From NCBI RefSeq assembly GCF_001730295.1, contig NZ_MIKA01000005.1:33761-97760 (forward strand): 64,000 nucleotides of DNA. The letters are read 5' to 3'. The position numbers and the translations under genes are program-made. The notes beneath the pieces are model-generated. The model searched no databases and was not told where the DNA came from. It saw only the letters and a program-made list of their open reading frames with translations. Every line of letters begins with the position of its first letter. Position 1 is the stretch's first letter. Source of the stretch: Enterococcus plantarum (GTDB taxonomy: Bacteria > Bacillota > Bacilli > Lactobacillales > Enterococcaceae). This document shows, one piece after another, positions 23,776 to 32,682 of this stretch.

Positions 23776-24924
23776 TTAAAGATCAGTATCTAAATCTATT
23801 AGGTCAACTTTTTTCCCAGAAACACCGATACCAATTAGACCAGGAGTACCTATCTCTATTCCATCTGAAGCTAAATTGGCTTTAATTTTGGCAGATATTA
23901 TAGAGATGTCAAGTTTACCCACATATCTAGACTGATCATCTTCCCAAAAAGTAACTTGCATACCTATCTCTGCCATATTTCCGCCGAGAGATACTTCAGC
24001 GCCATCTTTATTGACTGAGCCTTTAAGTTCGGCATTTCCTATTGACCAGTCAACTTCATCTAAGGTTCCGCTAACAGCACTTGCTTTCATAGACCCACTT
24101 GCCCCAAGTCCTGATTTTACTGAATTTTTACTTTCTCCATTCAAATCAACATTTGAATTCAATCCCGGTTTCAATAAAGAGCCTTTCATAGAGCCTTTGA
24201 CATTAAAGAAATCTAAAGTAGCGTTGTTTACGTACTTAATTATATACTGTCCATTCTCATATAATAATACAGCATCTCTTCCCATTGTCGACGGTGGTCG
24301 GTTTATTAGAGGCCATGATTTCATATTTTTAAAGGTATAGTATTCACGCAAAACTTTAATTTGTTCATCTGATAAATTGCGATATAATTCTCTGATTTTT
24401 TCTTCTATTTGTTCTGGAGATAATAATTTATTCATTTTGACTTCGTGTTCTAATCGTTTGTGACGTCCTTCATTGACACCAGGAATTTTATCAATGTTCC
24501 CAGCCTTACCTATTGCTTTTAAGCTAGAATTAAGACCTGGTGAAGTAAGAGAAGAAGCACTTTGGATTTGGCTTTTATATTGGCTTATTATATTCTTAAG
24601 CTGTTTCACTTCGTCGGAGCGAGTAGAGATATTTTCTTTCAATTTTTGATCGTTAGTTTTTGATTTTTCCTCTGCTTCTGTTAAAGCAACTTTTATTTTT
24701 CTAATGTTATGATCTAGTTGTTTAGTCAAATCTGCAGATGGAGAACTTGTATAGTTTTCAGACAATGTGTTTGGAAGGGAAAGGTCACAACTACTGATAA
24801 TTTCATCTATTCTAGTAGCAAGCTTTTCTGCAGACGTATAGTGAGTATCTACATCATTAGAAAGACTAGTTATGTCCGTGTTATACTTTTCAATTGCTTC
24901 ACTAGTAATCTTTTTTTTCGCCAT
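23776..24924 (-). CDS. Candidate T7SS effector with helical N-terminus and glycine/serine-rich beta C-terminus
   Basis: 382 residues with no signal peptide. Residues 1-130 are helical and charged like a WXG/LXG-type targeting region, but no canonical LXG motif is seen. Residues 150-215 form a second helical segment (LLSPEQIEEKIRELYRNLSDEQIKVLREYYTF). Residues 230-382 switch to alternating, glycine/serine-rich strands (KGSMKGSLLKPGL, SGLGASGSMKAS, AELKGSVNKDGAEVSLGGN, IEIGTPGLIGIGVSG), as in pre-toxin or pore-forming regions of secreted toxins. It lies immediately after three small helical proteins that follow essC, the usual place for effectors and their chaperones. No known toxin domain is recognised. 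Confidence 0.6.
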   Translation of the reverse strand: MAKKKITSEAIEKYNTDITSLSNDVDTHYTSAEKLATRIDEIISSCDLSLPNTLSENYTSSPSADLTKQLDHNIRKIKVALTEAEEKSKTNDQKLKENISTRSDEVKQLKNIISQYKSQIQSASSLTSPGLNSSLKAIGKAGNIDKIPGVNEGRHKRLEHEVKMNKLLSPEQIEEKIRELYRNLSDEQIKVLREYYTFKNMKSWPLINRPPSTMGRDAVLLYENGQYIIKYVNNATLDFFNVKGSMKGSLLKPGLNSNVDLNGESKNSVKSGLGASGSMKASAVSGTLDEVDWSIGNAELKGSVNKDGAEVSLGGNMAEIGMQVTFWEDDQSRYVGKLDISIISAKIKANLASDGIEIGTPGLIGIGVSGKKVDLIDLDTDL

Positions 24925-24928
24925 TCTG

Positions 24929-25462
24929 TTACCTCCAATTGGCTATATTTGCACCAGAACTGATGATGTTATTAATATAGCTATCCAATTCTTCAAATAC
25001 TTCTGCATCATTAATAATTTTCTTAGATAATGCTTCAAAAAAGCTTGATACTTCATTCATATAAGCAAGAAAATTCTCTAGATATTCTTTGTAGCTTTCA
25101 TCGGAATCAGAATCCCATACATCTTTTGTTAAAGAATTTTTTTTATTTTCAATTACTTTGATTCCTTCTTTAAGCTGTGTTACACCCAACATAATATTAA
25201 CACAAATTTCAGATTCAATTTTACTTTTATCAATTAATAACTCTGCACCTCTTGTATAAGAGGCTTGTGTAGGTTTTGATTTAGTCTGTGCTTGAATCCC
25301 ATTAGCATAAGCAGGTGTAGGTTGCGAGATAGACGAGTATGAAGGGGTATAAACCTTACTAATTCCATCTCCAGTTCCTTGGCCATATGGACTCCATTTG
25401 GGTGTATTGTTGTTTCCAGTATTAACACCTTTTATGTTAATTTCATGTGTTTTATTTTTCAA
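24929..25462 (-). CDS. WXG/Lap-like helical partner protein with disordered N-terminus
   Basis: 177 residues from a TTG start (AAAGGGGG Shine-Dalgarno). Residues 1-70 are polar, Pro/Ser/Gln-rich and probably disordered. Residues 75-177 form a helical hairpin-like segment with DVWDSDSDESYKEY at the expected turn, reminiscent of WXG100-type folds (W with a small residue two on). It ends 4 bases before the effector ATG, with its last codons containing the effector's Shine-Dalgarno. It is probably a targeting or chaperone partner of the effector. Confidence 0.6.
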   Translation of the reverse strand: MKNKTHEINIKGVNTGNNNTPKWSPYGQGTGDGISKVYTPSYSSISQPTPAYANGIQAQTKSKPTQASYTRGAELLIDKSKIESEICVNIMLGVTQLKEGIKVIENKKNSLTKDVWDSDSDESYKEYLENFLAYMNEVSSFFEALSKKIINDAEVFEELDSYINNIISSGANIANWR

Positions 25463-25476
25463 GTTAATTCCCCCTT

Positions 25477-25746
25477 TTACAAATCATTAAAAATTTGGAA
25501 TGCTGCGTTTAAGTCAGAAATGACTAAATCATTATATTTATCGGTAGGGGCAATGACATCTGATTTAATAATATTCATTAATTCCTCAATACTTTTACCA
25601 GCTTCTCCTTTATAACCCTTACTTTCAACTCCATCAAGTGCCTTTTCAATGTTAATTAAGCCGTTGTGGATACTTGAAAACCCTGTTTTTAGTCCAATTC
25701 TTTGCTCCTCTAATATTTCTGTTTCTACTTTTAGTTTATACCCCAT
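25477..25746 (-). CDS. Small helical T7SS partner (DUF5344/Lap-like)
   Basis: 89 residues, all helical, no signal. The pattern (KVETEILEEQRIGLKTGFSSIHNGL ... GYKGEAGKSIEELMNIIKSDV) is that of the small WXG100-like proteins (DUF5344/YwqI, DUF3130/Lap1) encoded next to LXG-type effectors in Bacillus and streptococci, which bind the effector's N-terminal helices. The family assignment is by architecture and context only. Confidence 0.55.
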   Translation of the reverse strand: MGYKLKVETEILEEQRIGLKTGFSSIHNGLINIEKALDGVESKGYKGEAGKSIEELMNIIKSDVIAPTDKYNDLVISDLNAAFQIFNDL

Positions 25747-25769
25747 AGATGTTACACTTCCTTTTTAAT

Positions 25770-26228
25770 TTATATTATTGAATTTAAAGCAATTTGAAAT
25801 TGAATTTGGGCATCTGATATTTCTCTAATTAGGTTTGTCAAATCAGATTGAAGAGTCTCAATTTTTTTATTCAATTTTTCTTGAGCAGCAGTGGCAACCA
25901 TTCCCGCGTGGTTCATTTTAGTTAAGCAAGTATCACCATGGGCTGTGATTGAATCTGTCTCAGATCTTACATGCTTCATATATTTTCCTTCCAAATCGTC
26001 GTAATTTGAATATTTTGATGAAGCAAAATCTACTACTTTCTTTAATTCTAAATATTGACTATCCATTGTTTGAATATTACTATCCAAAAATATTTTTTGC
26101 ATTTTTAAGTGTTCGATTTCAGAAACAAGACTATCCCGTTGACTTTTCATTGCTCTTATATTCGGCTCGTACACATTCTTGAGATTTTGACGTTCTACAT
26201 TTTTTTCAGCTTCTGTTTTTTTTGCCAT
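25770..26228 (-). CDS. Helical T7SS partner protein (DUF5082/YwqH-like)
   Basis: 152 residues with coiled-coil character throughout. Residues 25-60 (MKSQRDSLVSEIEHLKMQKIFLDSNIQTM) and 115-145 (LNKKIETLQSDLTNLIREIS) flank a YDDLEGKYMKH segment, matching the layout of DUF5082 proteins, where a helical pair surrounds a G..A/W-type turn. It directly follows essC (AAAGGGAG Shine-Dalgarno) and precedes the DUF5344-like gene, in the same order as ywqH-ywqI before ywqJ in B. subtilis. It is probably a targeting or chaperone partner. Confidence 0.65.
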   Translation of the reverse strand: MAKKTEAEKNVERQNLKNVYEPNIRAMKSQRDSLVSEIEHLKMQKIFLDSNIQTMDSQYLELKKVVDFASSKYSNYDDLEGKYMKHVRSETDSITAHGDTCLTKMNHAGMVATAAQEKLNKKIETLQSDLTNLIREISDAQIQFQIALNSII

Positions 26229-26240
26229 ATTTTTCTCCCT

Positions 26241-29200
26241 TTAAAATATTGTTGGTAATTTAAGAATAGTCGCGTAATCGTCTTCTACAAAGTAAGCTTC
26301 TTGATTCGTTAATGCAGGTGATTTGTAGTTCAAGTTAGCAGCTGTTAATAGACTTTGGTCTGAATATTTCATAAATAGTAAACCATGTTTATTTTGTTTT
26401 AATAACTTAGAAAAATCGTCATAGTTCGCACCATAATCATTTGCTGAGCCGAATGTAATGAATTTAATTGAATCATATTCTTCATAAAGTTCAATATTTA
26501 TCTTGGCTAAGGTATCTCTTGTTTTGGCGCTAAAATCATTAATGTTTGCAATTAAAATATAATGATTCATTTCAACATCGGTTCTATTTTGTTCTTTTAG
26601 AGCGACTTGTTCATTTCTAATACCTGTTAAGAGTTGTTCCATTCCCTCAAGTTCTGAAACATAGCTAACCACTGAGCCGCTTAAATGTTGATACGTTTGT
26701 CGACTAGTATCAAGTACATGTAAATAATTAACTGGATTGACTTGATTCATACGGTTAATTTGTGTAATAAAGAGTTTCATTAAGCCTTCGGTATCTTGTT
26801 GACTAGCTCCTACAACTGTTAGATGTTCTTCTTTAGTTGTCAACCAAGGAACTACTTCAACTGTGTCTAAATCTAATCCTAAAGGTATATATTCGTTTGA
26901 AGCAGGATGTTTTCTGTCTAAAATACCTTCAAAATGTTCATAAGTTAATTCTTCTGGCACCATTGGAATCGGTTCAGGTCTAGCCCCAGTCCAATGTTTA
27001 TCCATCTGCGCTACTTCTTCTTGAATCGCTTCAATAATCTGCAATGTATCTTCACCATCGGCAGGTAATGCTGCTTGGAATAACTCAGGTTCTTCCAACT
27101 TGATCAACCCACGACCAGGTAAATCCTCAATTGTAAGTGTAGTTCGTCCAACAATCGCTCTAGGCTCACTATCATCGATCATTTTTAATACGACTTGCGT
27201 TTTGATATTACTTGAAAGAGTCGCTCTCATTGAGTTTTGACGTCCCGCAGATAGAAGTAGATGAATCCCAATCCCAGCACCTTCACGAGCCACTTGGGTA
27301 ATCACTTTTTCAAGGATTTCATTGAACTTCGCATCTTTCAATCCTTCAAAACCATCTAACAGAATAAGGATGATCGGTTCTTCTTTGCCACTAGCACGCT
27401 CATACATATCCAAACTCGCCACTGAAAACTCACTAAGAAGCTTCTTACGACGTTTCAATTCATCATTGATCCGTCTCGCAAACTTCTCGATTTTCTCTTC
27501 TTCATCAATACTCATCGTATCTGCGACATGCGGTAATTTCTTCAACGGTAATAATCCATTCGTCCCAAAATCAAGCAAGTAAACATTCAATCGCTCAGGA
27601 CTATGCACTCGCGCCAAATCCATCACAACCGTCTGCATAAACGTACTCTTACCATACCCAGGACTACTAAACACGGTCATATGACCTTCTTGTGTCATAT
27701 TCAAACGCAAGGTATTCTGCGCCTGCATACTTGGCACATCCACCACACCCAAAACAGGTTCAAGCGGCTGTTTCGCTGTTAACCATTCTTCTCTAAAGTC
27801 CACAGGATGTAGCGTAGAAGAAGCAATCCGTTCTTCCAACGGCGGTAACCAAGGTCTTGGTAATGGCGTGATATTTTCACGTTCTGCCACTTCATGAATC
27901 CCATCAATAATGGCATCCAATTCAGTCGGAATCTGTTTCACATCATCCGCATTTTCAAGTCCACTTAAATCTTCACTCAAGATTTCATACTGCCCTAAAT
28001 CATTCACAAGGTAAATCGTATGATCCTCAATCTGTTGGTCATCTTTCTCAGGCTGATAATCCGCACCACTCCAAGCACTTTGGAACAGTTCATAAATCTC
28101 ATTATTCCCCACTTGCAAGTACGCACGCCCAGCTTGGGTGATTTCTGCGGCATCAGGTGTTTTCAACATTTCCATCGAATCGGCTTTATCCGCCACTTTC
28201 AACGCTAATTTAAATTTCGAGTTACTCCAGATTTGGTCATTCACCACACCACTTGGTTTTTGAGTCGCAAGAATCAAGTGAATCCCTAACGAACGCCCAA
28301 TACGAGCAGTGGAAACAAGTTCTTTCATAAACTCAGGCTGTTCTGATTTCAATTCCGCAAACTCATCTGAAATTAAGAAGAGGTGAGGCATCGGCTCTTC
28401 AACATCGCCACTTTTATATAATTTTTGATACTGATTGATATGATTCACGTTATTCTCCGAGAACAGGCGCTGGCGGCGTTTTAGCTCGGCATTGATAGAG
28501 ATTAAGGCACGCATACTTTGAGCGCCATCTAGGTTGGTAATACTCCCTAATAAGTGAGGTAGGTTACGGAATAAGTTCGCCATACCCCCACCTTTGTAGT
28601 CAATCAGGAGGAAAGCTACGTCGTAAGGATGGAAATTCACGGCTAAACTCAAAATATAACTCTGTACGATCTCCGATTTACCAGAACCTGTTGTCCCAGC
28701 GACCAATCCATGCGGTCCGTGGGCTTTTTCATGTAAGTTCAAGTAGACAATATCGTCTTTCCCACGTAAACCAAGCGGCACAGCCAAGGTTTTATGTGGA
28801 GAATGTTCAGCCCAACGTTGGGTCACATTAAACTCATCAAATTTCTCGATGCCGTACATTTCTAGGAACGTCACCGCTTCAGGAATACTTGATTTCAAGT
28901 TCTGTAAGTGATTCAATGGTGCCAACAAACGTGGCAATTGTTCTTTACTAAAGTCAGCAGGGAAGTGATCCAATTGGAAAGGCGTATTTTTCAATTTCCC
29001 TTCTTCCAATAAGAGAACCCCAGTATTTCGGTCACGGATATCGATAACGGTTTTGATATTATCCGATAAGCTACTCATAACATCTTCCACGAAAATCACA
29101 CTACAGCCTAATTCGCTTGGATCTTCATTGAAGAATTCCATAATGACATGATCCAAAATCAATTTCTCATCAGTGATCATCACCACATAGTGAGGGGAGA

Positions 29201-30728
29201 AGATCGTACTATCCCGACTATTGCGGTTTTCTTCCATGGAATTTTTACGGTTTTTCAAGATTTGATTCAAACTATTCAATACTTGGTCACGGCTCCGTTG
29301 GTTATAGACAAACCCACGCACATTCACATCCTGCATCGTTGCATGAGGCAACCAACGCATCCATTCCCATTGGTCTTTTTCGGCTTCTGGGAAAATCGAG
29401 ATAAACTGTAAATCATGGTAACTATGAAACACTGATAATTGATTAACCAATAAATGAAGCTGTTCCAACACTAAGTTTCTAGGGCCAATATACCCAACAG
29501 GTCCATTGACTAAATTCGCTACGATCGGCATATCCTCAAGCTCTAAGCTCTTCGTATAAAGCTCATACCCACTTTTTTCTAAATCATCTGTTTCTTTGCC
29601 ACGTTCTTTGTTCGAATAGGTAATTTCACTTGATGATTGCAGTGTTCCTAAACCTAAACGATAGAAGAGAAAGTCAAAGTGTAGTGCTGTTTTTTCATAA
29701 ATTCTAGGGCTATACGTTTTCGTCATCTCCAATAGTTCTGAAACGTTTGGATAGTGATACAATTGCCCTTGTTTTTGTTCTTGATTTAATTGGTGTAATT
29801 CTACTGACTTGTCGACTAAATATTTCTTATAGCTCACTTCACGATCGATCAAGCTTTGTTTGTGTTCTTTTTTTGTTTTAAAGTAATTGGTGATCGAGAA
29901 AATAATCGTGATCAACGTCGTTGCGGCACTGGCTAAAACGAATAAACCATTTGGTCTGAAAAAGGCCATTGCCACCGTTACCATCAACATGACGATCGGT
30001 GGTAAAATCGTTTTGATCAGTTGATCTTGTTGTTTATTGTTCGGTTCACTTGGTGCGTTGATCGTAATTTTTTCCTCTGGTTCACGGTAAATGATCCGCG
30101 GTGAACGGTGGAAATCTGGGTAATCTTCATAGACATCGTAACGAGAGTTGTAGATTTCGCATAGATCAGATTTTATGATCGTACCTTCTGTGGCGTGTAT
30201 TTCATGAGTAAAAATTTTCAATGTGTGGTGTAAGAAAGACAGCTCGTCTCCTTTACCAAGTAAATAGTCTGTGCCGGTAAATAATTGATTATTGATCATC
30301 AACTCACCAGAAAGTACCGTCAACAACCATTGCTCGTCTTGTTTTTTCAAAATAGCGGAAAGTGGTTCTGCTAAATGATCATTCGGCAATTCAAGGGTTG
30401 CGCCTTTATCCGTACTCAAAATGATTTCTTTTTTGTCTAATAGATCAAACACATGTAGTTTGGTCACAGGTGTTAAGATAATTGTTGCTTGTTGATCATC
30501 TGATAATGAAAGGGAGAGGGGAGTGCCAAGTGATAAAACATGTTCCTGCCCTTGGTGTGTCACTACCCACTCGTCTTGTTTTTCGATCGTTAGTTCATCC
30601 GCTTCTGTCAGTAAAGGTAAGTGAAGAGATACTTGATTATCCGATCCGATTCGTTGTGTTTTCTCTTCGTCCAGGGTCAGTTGATAGCGATAGCCTTGAA
30701 GATAGATGATGGCTTGTGTCTTTGTCAT
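26241..30728 (-). CDS. essC: Type VII secretion ATPase EssC
   Basis: 1495-residue motor of T7SSb. Two FHA-like domains span residues 1-190. Two transmembrane helices lie at about 235-280 (TILPPIVMLMVTVAMAFF and LFVLASAATTLITIIFS). Three FtsK/SpoIIIE-type domains follow: D1 with GTTGSGKS (about 680) and [13 protein letters not shown]2 with SSPGYGKST (about 1022), and D3 with a degenerate nucleotide loop (GASQQDTEGLM, about 1307). The C-terminal domain is the part that recognises substrates and varies between strains in related species. It starts directly after the essB stop. An almost identical D1 fragment lies at 20.36-20.88 kb. Confidence 0.97.
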   Translation of the reverse strand: MTKTQAIIYLQGYRYQLTLDEEKTQRIGSDNQVSLHLPLLTEADELTIEKQDEWVVTHQGQEHVLSLGTPLSLSLSDDQQATIILTPVTKLHVFDLLDKKEIILSTDKGATLELPNDHLAEPLSAILKKQDEQWLLTVLSGELMINNQLFTGTDYLLGKGDELSFLHHTLKIFTHEIHATEGTIIKSDLCEIYNSRYDVYEDYPDFHRSPRIIYREPEEKITINAPSEPNNKQQDQLIKTILPPIVMLMVTVAMAFFRPNGLFVLASAATTLITIIFSITNYFKTKKEHKQSLIDREVSYKKYLVDKSVELHQLNQEQKQGQLYHYPNVSELLEMTKTYSPRIYEKTALHFDFLFYRLGLGTLQSSSEITYSNKERGKETDDLEKSGYELYTKSLELEDMPIVANLVNGPVGYIGPRNLVLEQLHLLVNQLSVFHSYHDLQFISIFPEAEKDQWEWMRWLPHATMQDVNVRGFVYNQRSRDQVLNSLNQILKNRKNSMEENRNSRDSTIFSPHYVVMITDEKLILDHVIMEFFNEDPSELGCSVIFVEDVMSSLSDNIKTVIDIRDRNTGVLLLEEGKLKNTPFQLDHFPADFSKEQLPRLLAPLNHLQNLKSSIPEAVTFLEMYGIEKFDEFNVTQRWAEHSPHKTLAVPLGLRGKDDIVYLNLHEKAHGPHGLVAGTTGSGKSEIVQSYILSLAVNFHPYDVAFLLIDYKGGGMANLFRNLPHLLGSITNLDGAQSMRALISINAELKRRQRLFSENNVNHINQYQKLYKSGDVEEPMPHLFLISDEFAELKSEQPEFMKELVSTARIGRSLGIHLILATQKPSGVVNDQIWSNSKFKLALKVADKADSMEMLKTPDAAEITQAGRAYLQVGNNEIYELFQSAWSGADYQPEKDDQQIEDHTIYLVNDLGQYEILSEDLSGLENADDVKQIPTELDAIIDGIHEVAERENITPLPRPWLPPLEERIASSTLHPVDFREEWLTAKQPLEPVLGVVDVPSMQAQNTLRLNMTQEGHMTVFSSPGYGKSTFMQTVVMDLARVHSPERLNVYLLDFGTNGLLPLKKLPHVADTMSIDEEEKIEKFARRINDELKRRKKLLSEFSVASLDMYERASGKEEPIILILLDGFEGLKDAKFNEILEKVITQVAREGAGIGIHLLLSAGRQNSMRATLSSNIKTQVVLKMIDDSEPRAIVGRTTLTIEDLPGRGLIKLEEPELFQAALPADGEDTLQIIEAIQEEVAQMDKHWTGARPEPIPMVPEELTYEHFEGILDRKHPASNEYIPLGLDLDTVEVVPWLTTKEEHLTVVGASQQDTEGLMKLFITQINRMNQVNPVNYLHVLDTSRQTYQHLSGSVVSYVSELEGMEQLLTGIRNEQVALKEQNRTDVEMNHYILIANINDFSAKTRDTLAKINIELYEEYDSIKFITFGSANDYGANYDDFSKLLKQNKHGLLFMKYSDQSLLTAANLNYKSPALTNQEAYFVEDDYATILKLPTIF

Positions 30729-31964
30729 CTAATTTCCCTCCTGAGCAGTCGATCCTTGTGTTTGTTCCGCTTCTGCTGCAGCATTCACACTTTCGTCACG
30801 TTTTTCTTTGTATTTTTTGTAGTCCGCTTCTAATTTACCGATTGTTTCTTCTTTTTCGGTACCAGTCATTTTTGTGTCTTTTCTAACTTGTTCGATTTTT
30901 TGTGTGATTCCATATAAAATCAAATCGGAATCTTCTAAGTTTTTCGCTACATCTAGCGCTTCATCCAGATTCCCACGACCATTTTCGATCCAGTAGTCTA
31001 GATAATTTTCATCAGAACGTAAGGTTACGTTGTTTAAAATAACTTTTTTCTGTTGCTCCTGTAAGGCTTCACCTTGAATAAAGCTAAAGGCTAATTCGTA
31101 TTTTTGGGTGAAAGGAATACTTGCTGTTTTCACTGGGTCTAAGGTTGTGATCACGGCTTCATAGTCATTTTTCAAGAAGGCTGTATCAGTATTTTGCATC
31201 CTATCTAAGAATGGTAAACGGAAAAACAGTAAATAAACGAGTGGAATCACTAAAATTGCGGATAAGACTGTCATCCAAATCGATAATTGTTTCATCACTT
31301 GGAATTTCGTTTTGCTGACTTTTTTAATTGTTTTTGCAGCATGTTCCACTGTTTGGTCGTACATTTGAACTAAATATTCTCTGATTTCTTCAAAGCTTTC
31401 TTTTTTCAAAATCGTTTGGACAAACTCAGAGCCTTTTTTGATTTCTAGTTGCCCTTCATAGAGTTTGGTAAAGTCATCTTTTTTCTCGAATAAGGCGATG
31501 ATCAAGCTTTTGTATTGTCTTAATAATAAGTCATTATTGGTGACTTTCGGCGGCATTTTTCCGTCGAGTCCGCGATAAGCTATTTTGGGCTGTAAGTTAT
31601 AATCAAACAGCAAATTTTCTGGGTGGATAAAGAAGGTAAGTGGTAAATCTAATAGTTGTTCAACTGCGGCCATATTTGCCATGGCACGAAGTTTATCTTC
31701 TTTTGTTCCAGCTTTTAATTCTGTAAAGGTAATGCGTTCTTTAGGTAATTCATACGTGAAGGTCACGGCATCTTCTTCCCAGTGGATGCTTGTGTCCATC
31801 AATAATGGGTGAGCGACTTTCAATAAAGCTAAATCTTTTTCTTCATTGACTTGAACTTCTGATTTTCTTAAAGCAAGCTGCCAATTTGCCACCGTTTTCT
31901 TAAATTCATACGTATGTTTTTCAATTATTATCGCTACAGCTGTTTCTTTCATGTTTTCCATCAT
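30729..31964 (-). CDS. essB: T7SS core membrane protein EssB
   Basis: 411 residues. A cytoplasmic pseudokinase-like domain (residues 1-215) is followed by a single transmembrane helix (WMTVLSAILVIPLVYLLFF, about 230-250) and a helical extracytoplasmic domain of TPR-like repeats ending in a Gln/Ala/Glu-rich tail. This is the YukC/EssB layout. The ATG abuts the esaB stop, and the TAG stop is directly followed by the essC ATG, so the three are translationally coupled. Confidence 0.93.
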   Translation of the reverse strand: MMENMKETAVAIIIEKHTYEFKKTVANWQLALRKSEVQVNEEKDLALLKVAHPLLMDTSIHWEEDAVTFTYELPKERITFTELKAGTKEDKLRAMANMAAVEQLLDLPLTFFIHPENLLFDYNLQPKIAYRGLDGKMPPKVTNNDLLLRQYKSLIIALFEKKDDFTKLYEGQLEIKKGSEFVQTILKKESFEEIREYLVQMYDQTVEHAAKTIKKVSKTKFQVMKQLSIWMTVLSAILVIPLVYLLFFRLPFLDRMQNTDTAFLKNDYEAVITTLDPVKTASIPFTQKYELAFSFIQGEALQEQQKKVILNNVTLRSDENYLDYWIENGRGNLDEALDVAKNLEDSDLILYGITQKIEQVRKDTKMTGTEKEETIGKLEADYKKYKEKRDESVNAAAEAEQTQGSTAQEGN

Positions 31965-32222
31965 TTATTCTCCCAACACTTCGATTATATCTCCGTCAGT
32001 AATCGGAAAATCTTTTAATTTTTGTTCTTCGTCTAAAAGAATTCCTTTATTCAAAACTTTGATTTGATATTTTTTAACGTCTTTTTCTTTGCCAAAAATT
32101 TGGTTCAATTCTCGAATAAACCGAAATACAGTAATGTTATTAGGAATTCTTAAATCAACCATTTTTTCTCTATTTTTTTGATACAACAATGTTACGTTGA
32201 TATGTTCTGTATTATCTGCCAT
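31965..32222 (-). CDS. esaB: Ubiquitin-like T7SS protein EsaB
   Basis: 85 residues with a ubiquitin-like beta-grasp pattern (HINVTLLYQKNREKMVDLRIPNNITVFRFI ... DEEQKLKDFPITDGDIIEVLGE), as in YukD/EsaB. It is a cytoplasmic accessory/regulatory component of T7SSb. Its start overlaps the essA end by 11 bases. Confidence 0.93.
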   Translation of the reverse strand: MADNTEHINVTLLYQKNREKMVDLRIPNNITVFRFIRELNQIFGKEKDVKKYQIKVLNKGILLDEEQKLKDFPITDGDIIEVLGE

Positions 32223-32682
32223 GATTCTGTCCTCTTTTTCTGTTGTGATATAAAAGTAATGTGACCACGGTCACCAATGCTAAGCCTAAAATTAATGGAA
32301 ATAACGCAGGAGGAGAAGAAACTGTATCTACAGTCTCTTCTCTTTTTACTGCTGCTTGGTTATTTTCACTTGCTGCAAATAGTTGAGTAGGATCTAATTC
32401 CTTTACTTTTGCTCCTTTTGTTAGGAAGAGCTTAGACATGTCCTCTTGTTTTTGTTTTTCTTCTAGTATTTTTGCATCGGTTGTTTTTTTGATCATTTCA
32501 GCTTCGAACAAGCGGTCTTCCGCTACAAAGCTTTTGGTTTTACCATCGTCTATTTGATCTTTGTTTAAACGATCTGTTTGTAGTTCTAGGTTATTATCGA
32601 GTAAGGTTTCTTCAGCGTGAGTTACGTCAGAAAAGGAAAAGATACTGATGCCTAGTAAGCATAAGACCATTAGCTTTTTCAT
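32212..32682 (-). CDS. essA: T7SS membrane protein EssA
   Basis: About 156 residues from ATG 32682; its ATGA overlaps the esaA stop and a GGAAGTGG Shine-Dalgarno fits. The alternative upstream ATG at 32721 lies deep within esaA. It has a hydrophobic N-terminus (KKLMVLCLLGISIFSFS), a polar outer region, and a C-terminal transmembrane helix (ALFPLILGLALVTVVTLLLY) with a short basic tail. This architecture and the position between esaA and esaB identify EssA. Confidence 0.88.
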   Translation of the reverse strand: MKKLMVLCLLGISIFSFSDVTHAEETLLDNNLELQTDRLNKDQIDDGKTKSFVAEDRLFEAEMIKKTTDAKILEEKQKQEDMSKLFLTKGAKVKELDPTQLFAASENNQAAVKREETVDTVSSPPALFPLILGLALVTVVTLLLYHNRKRGQNHGR

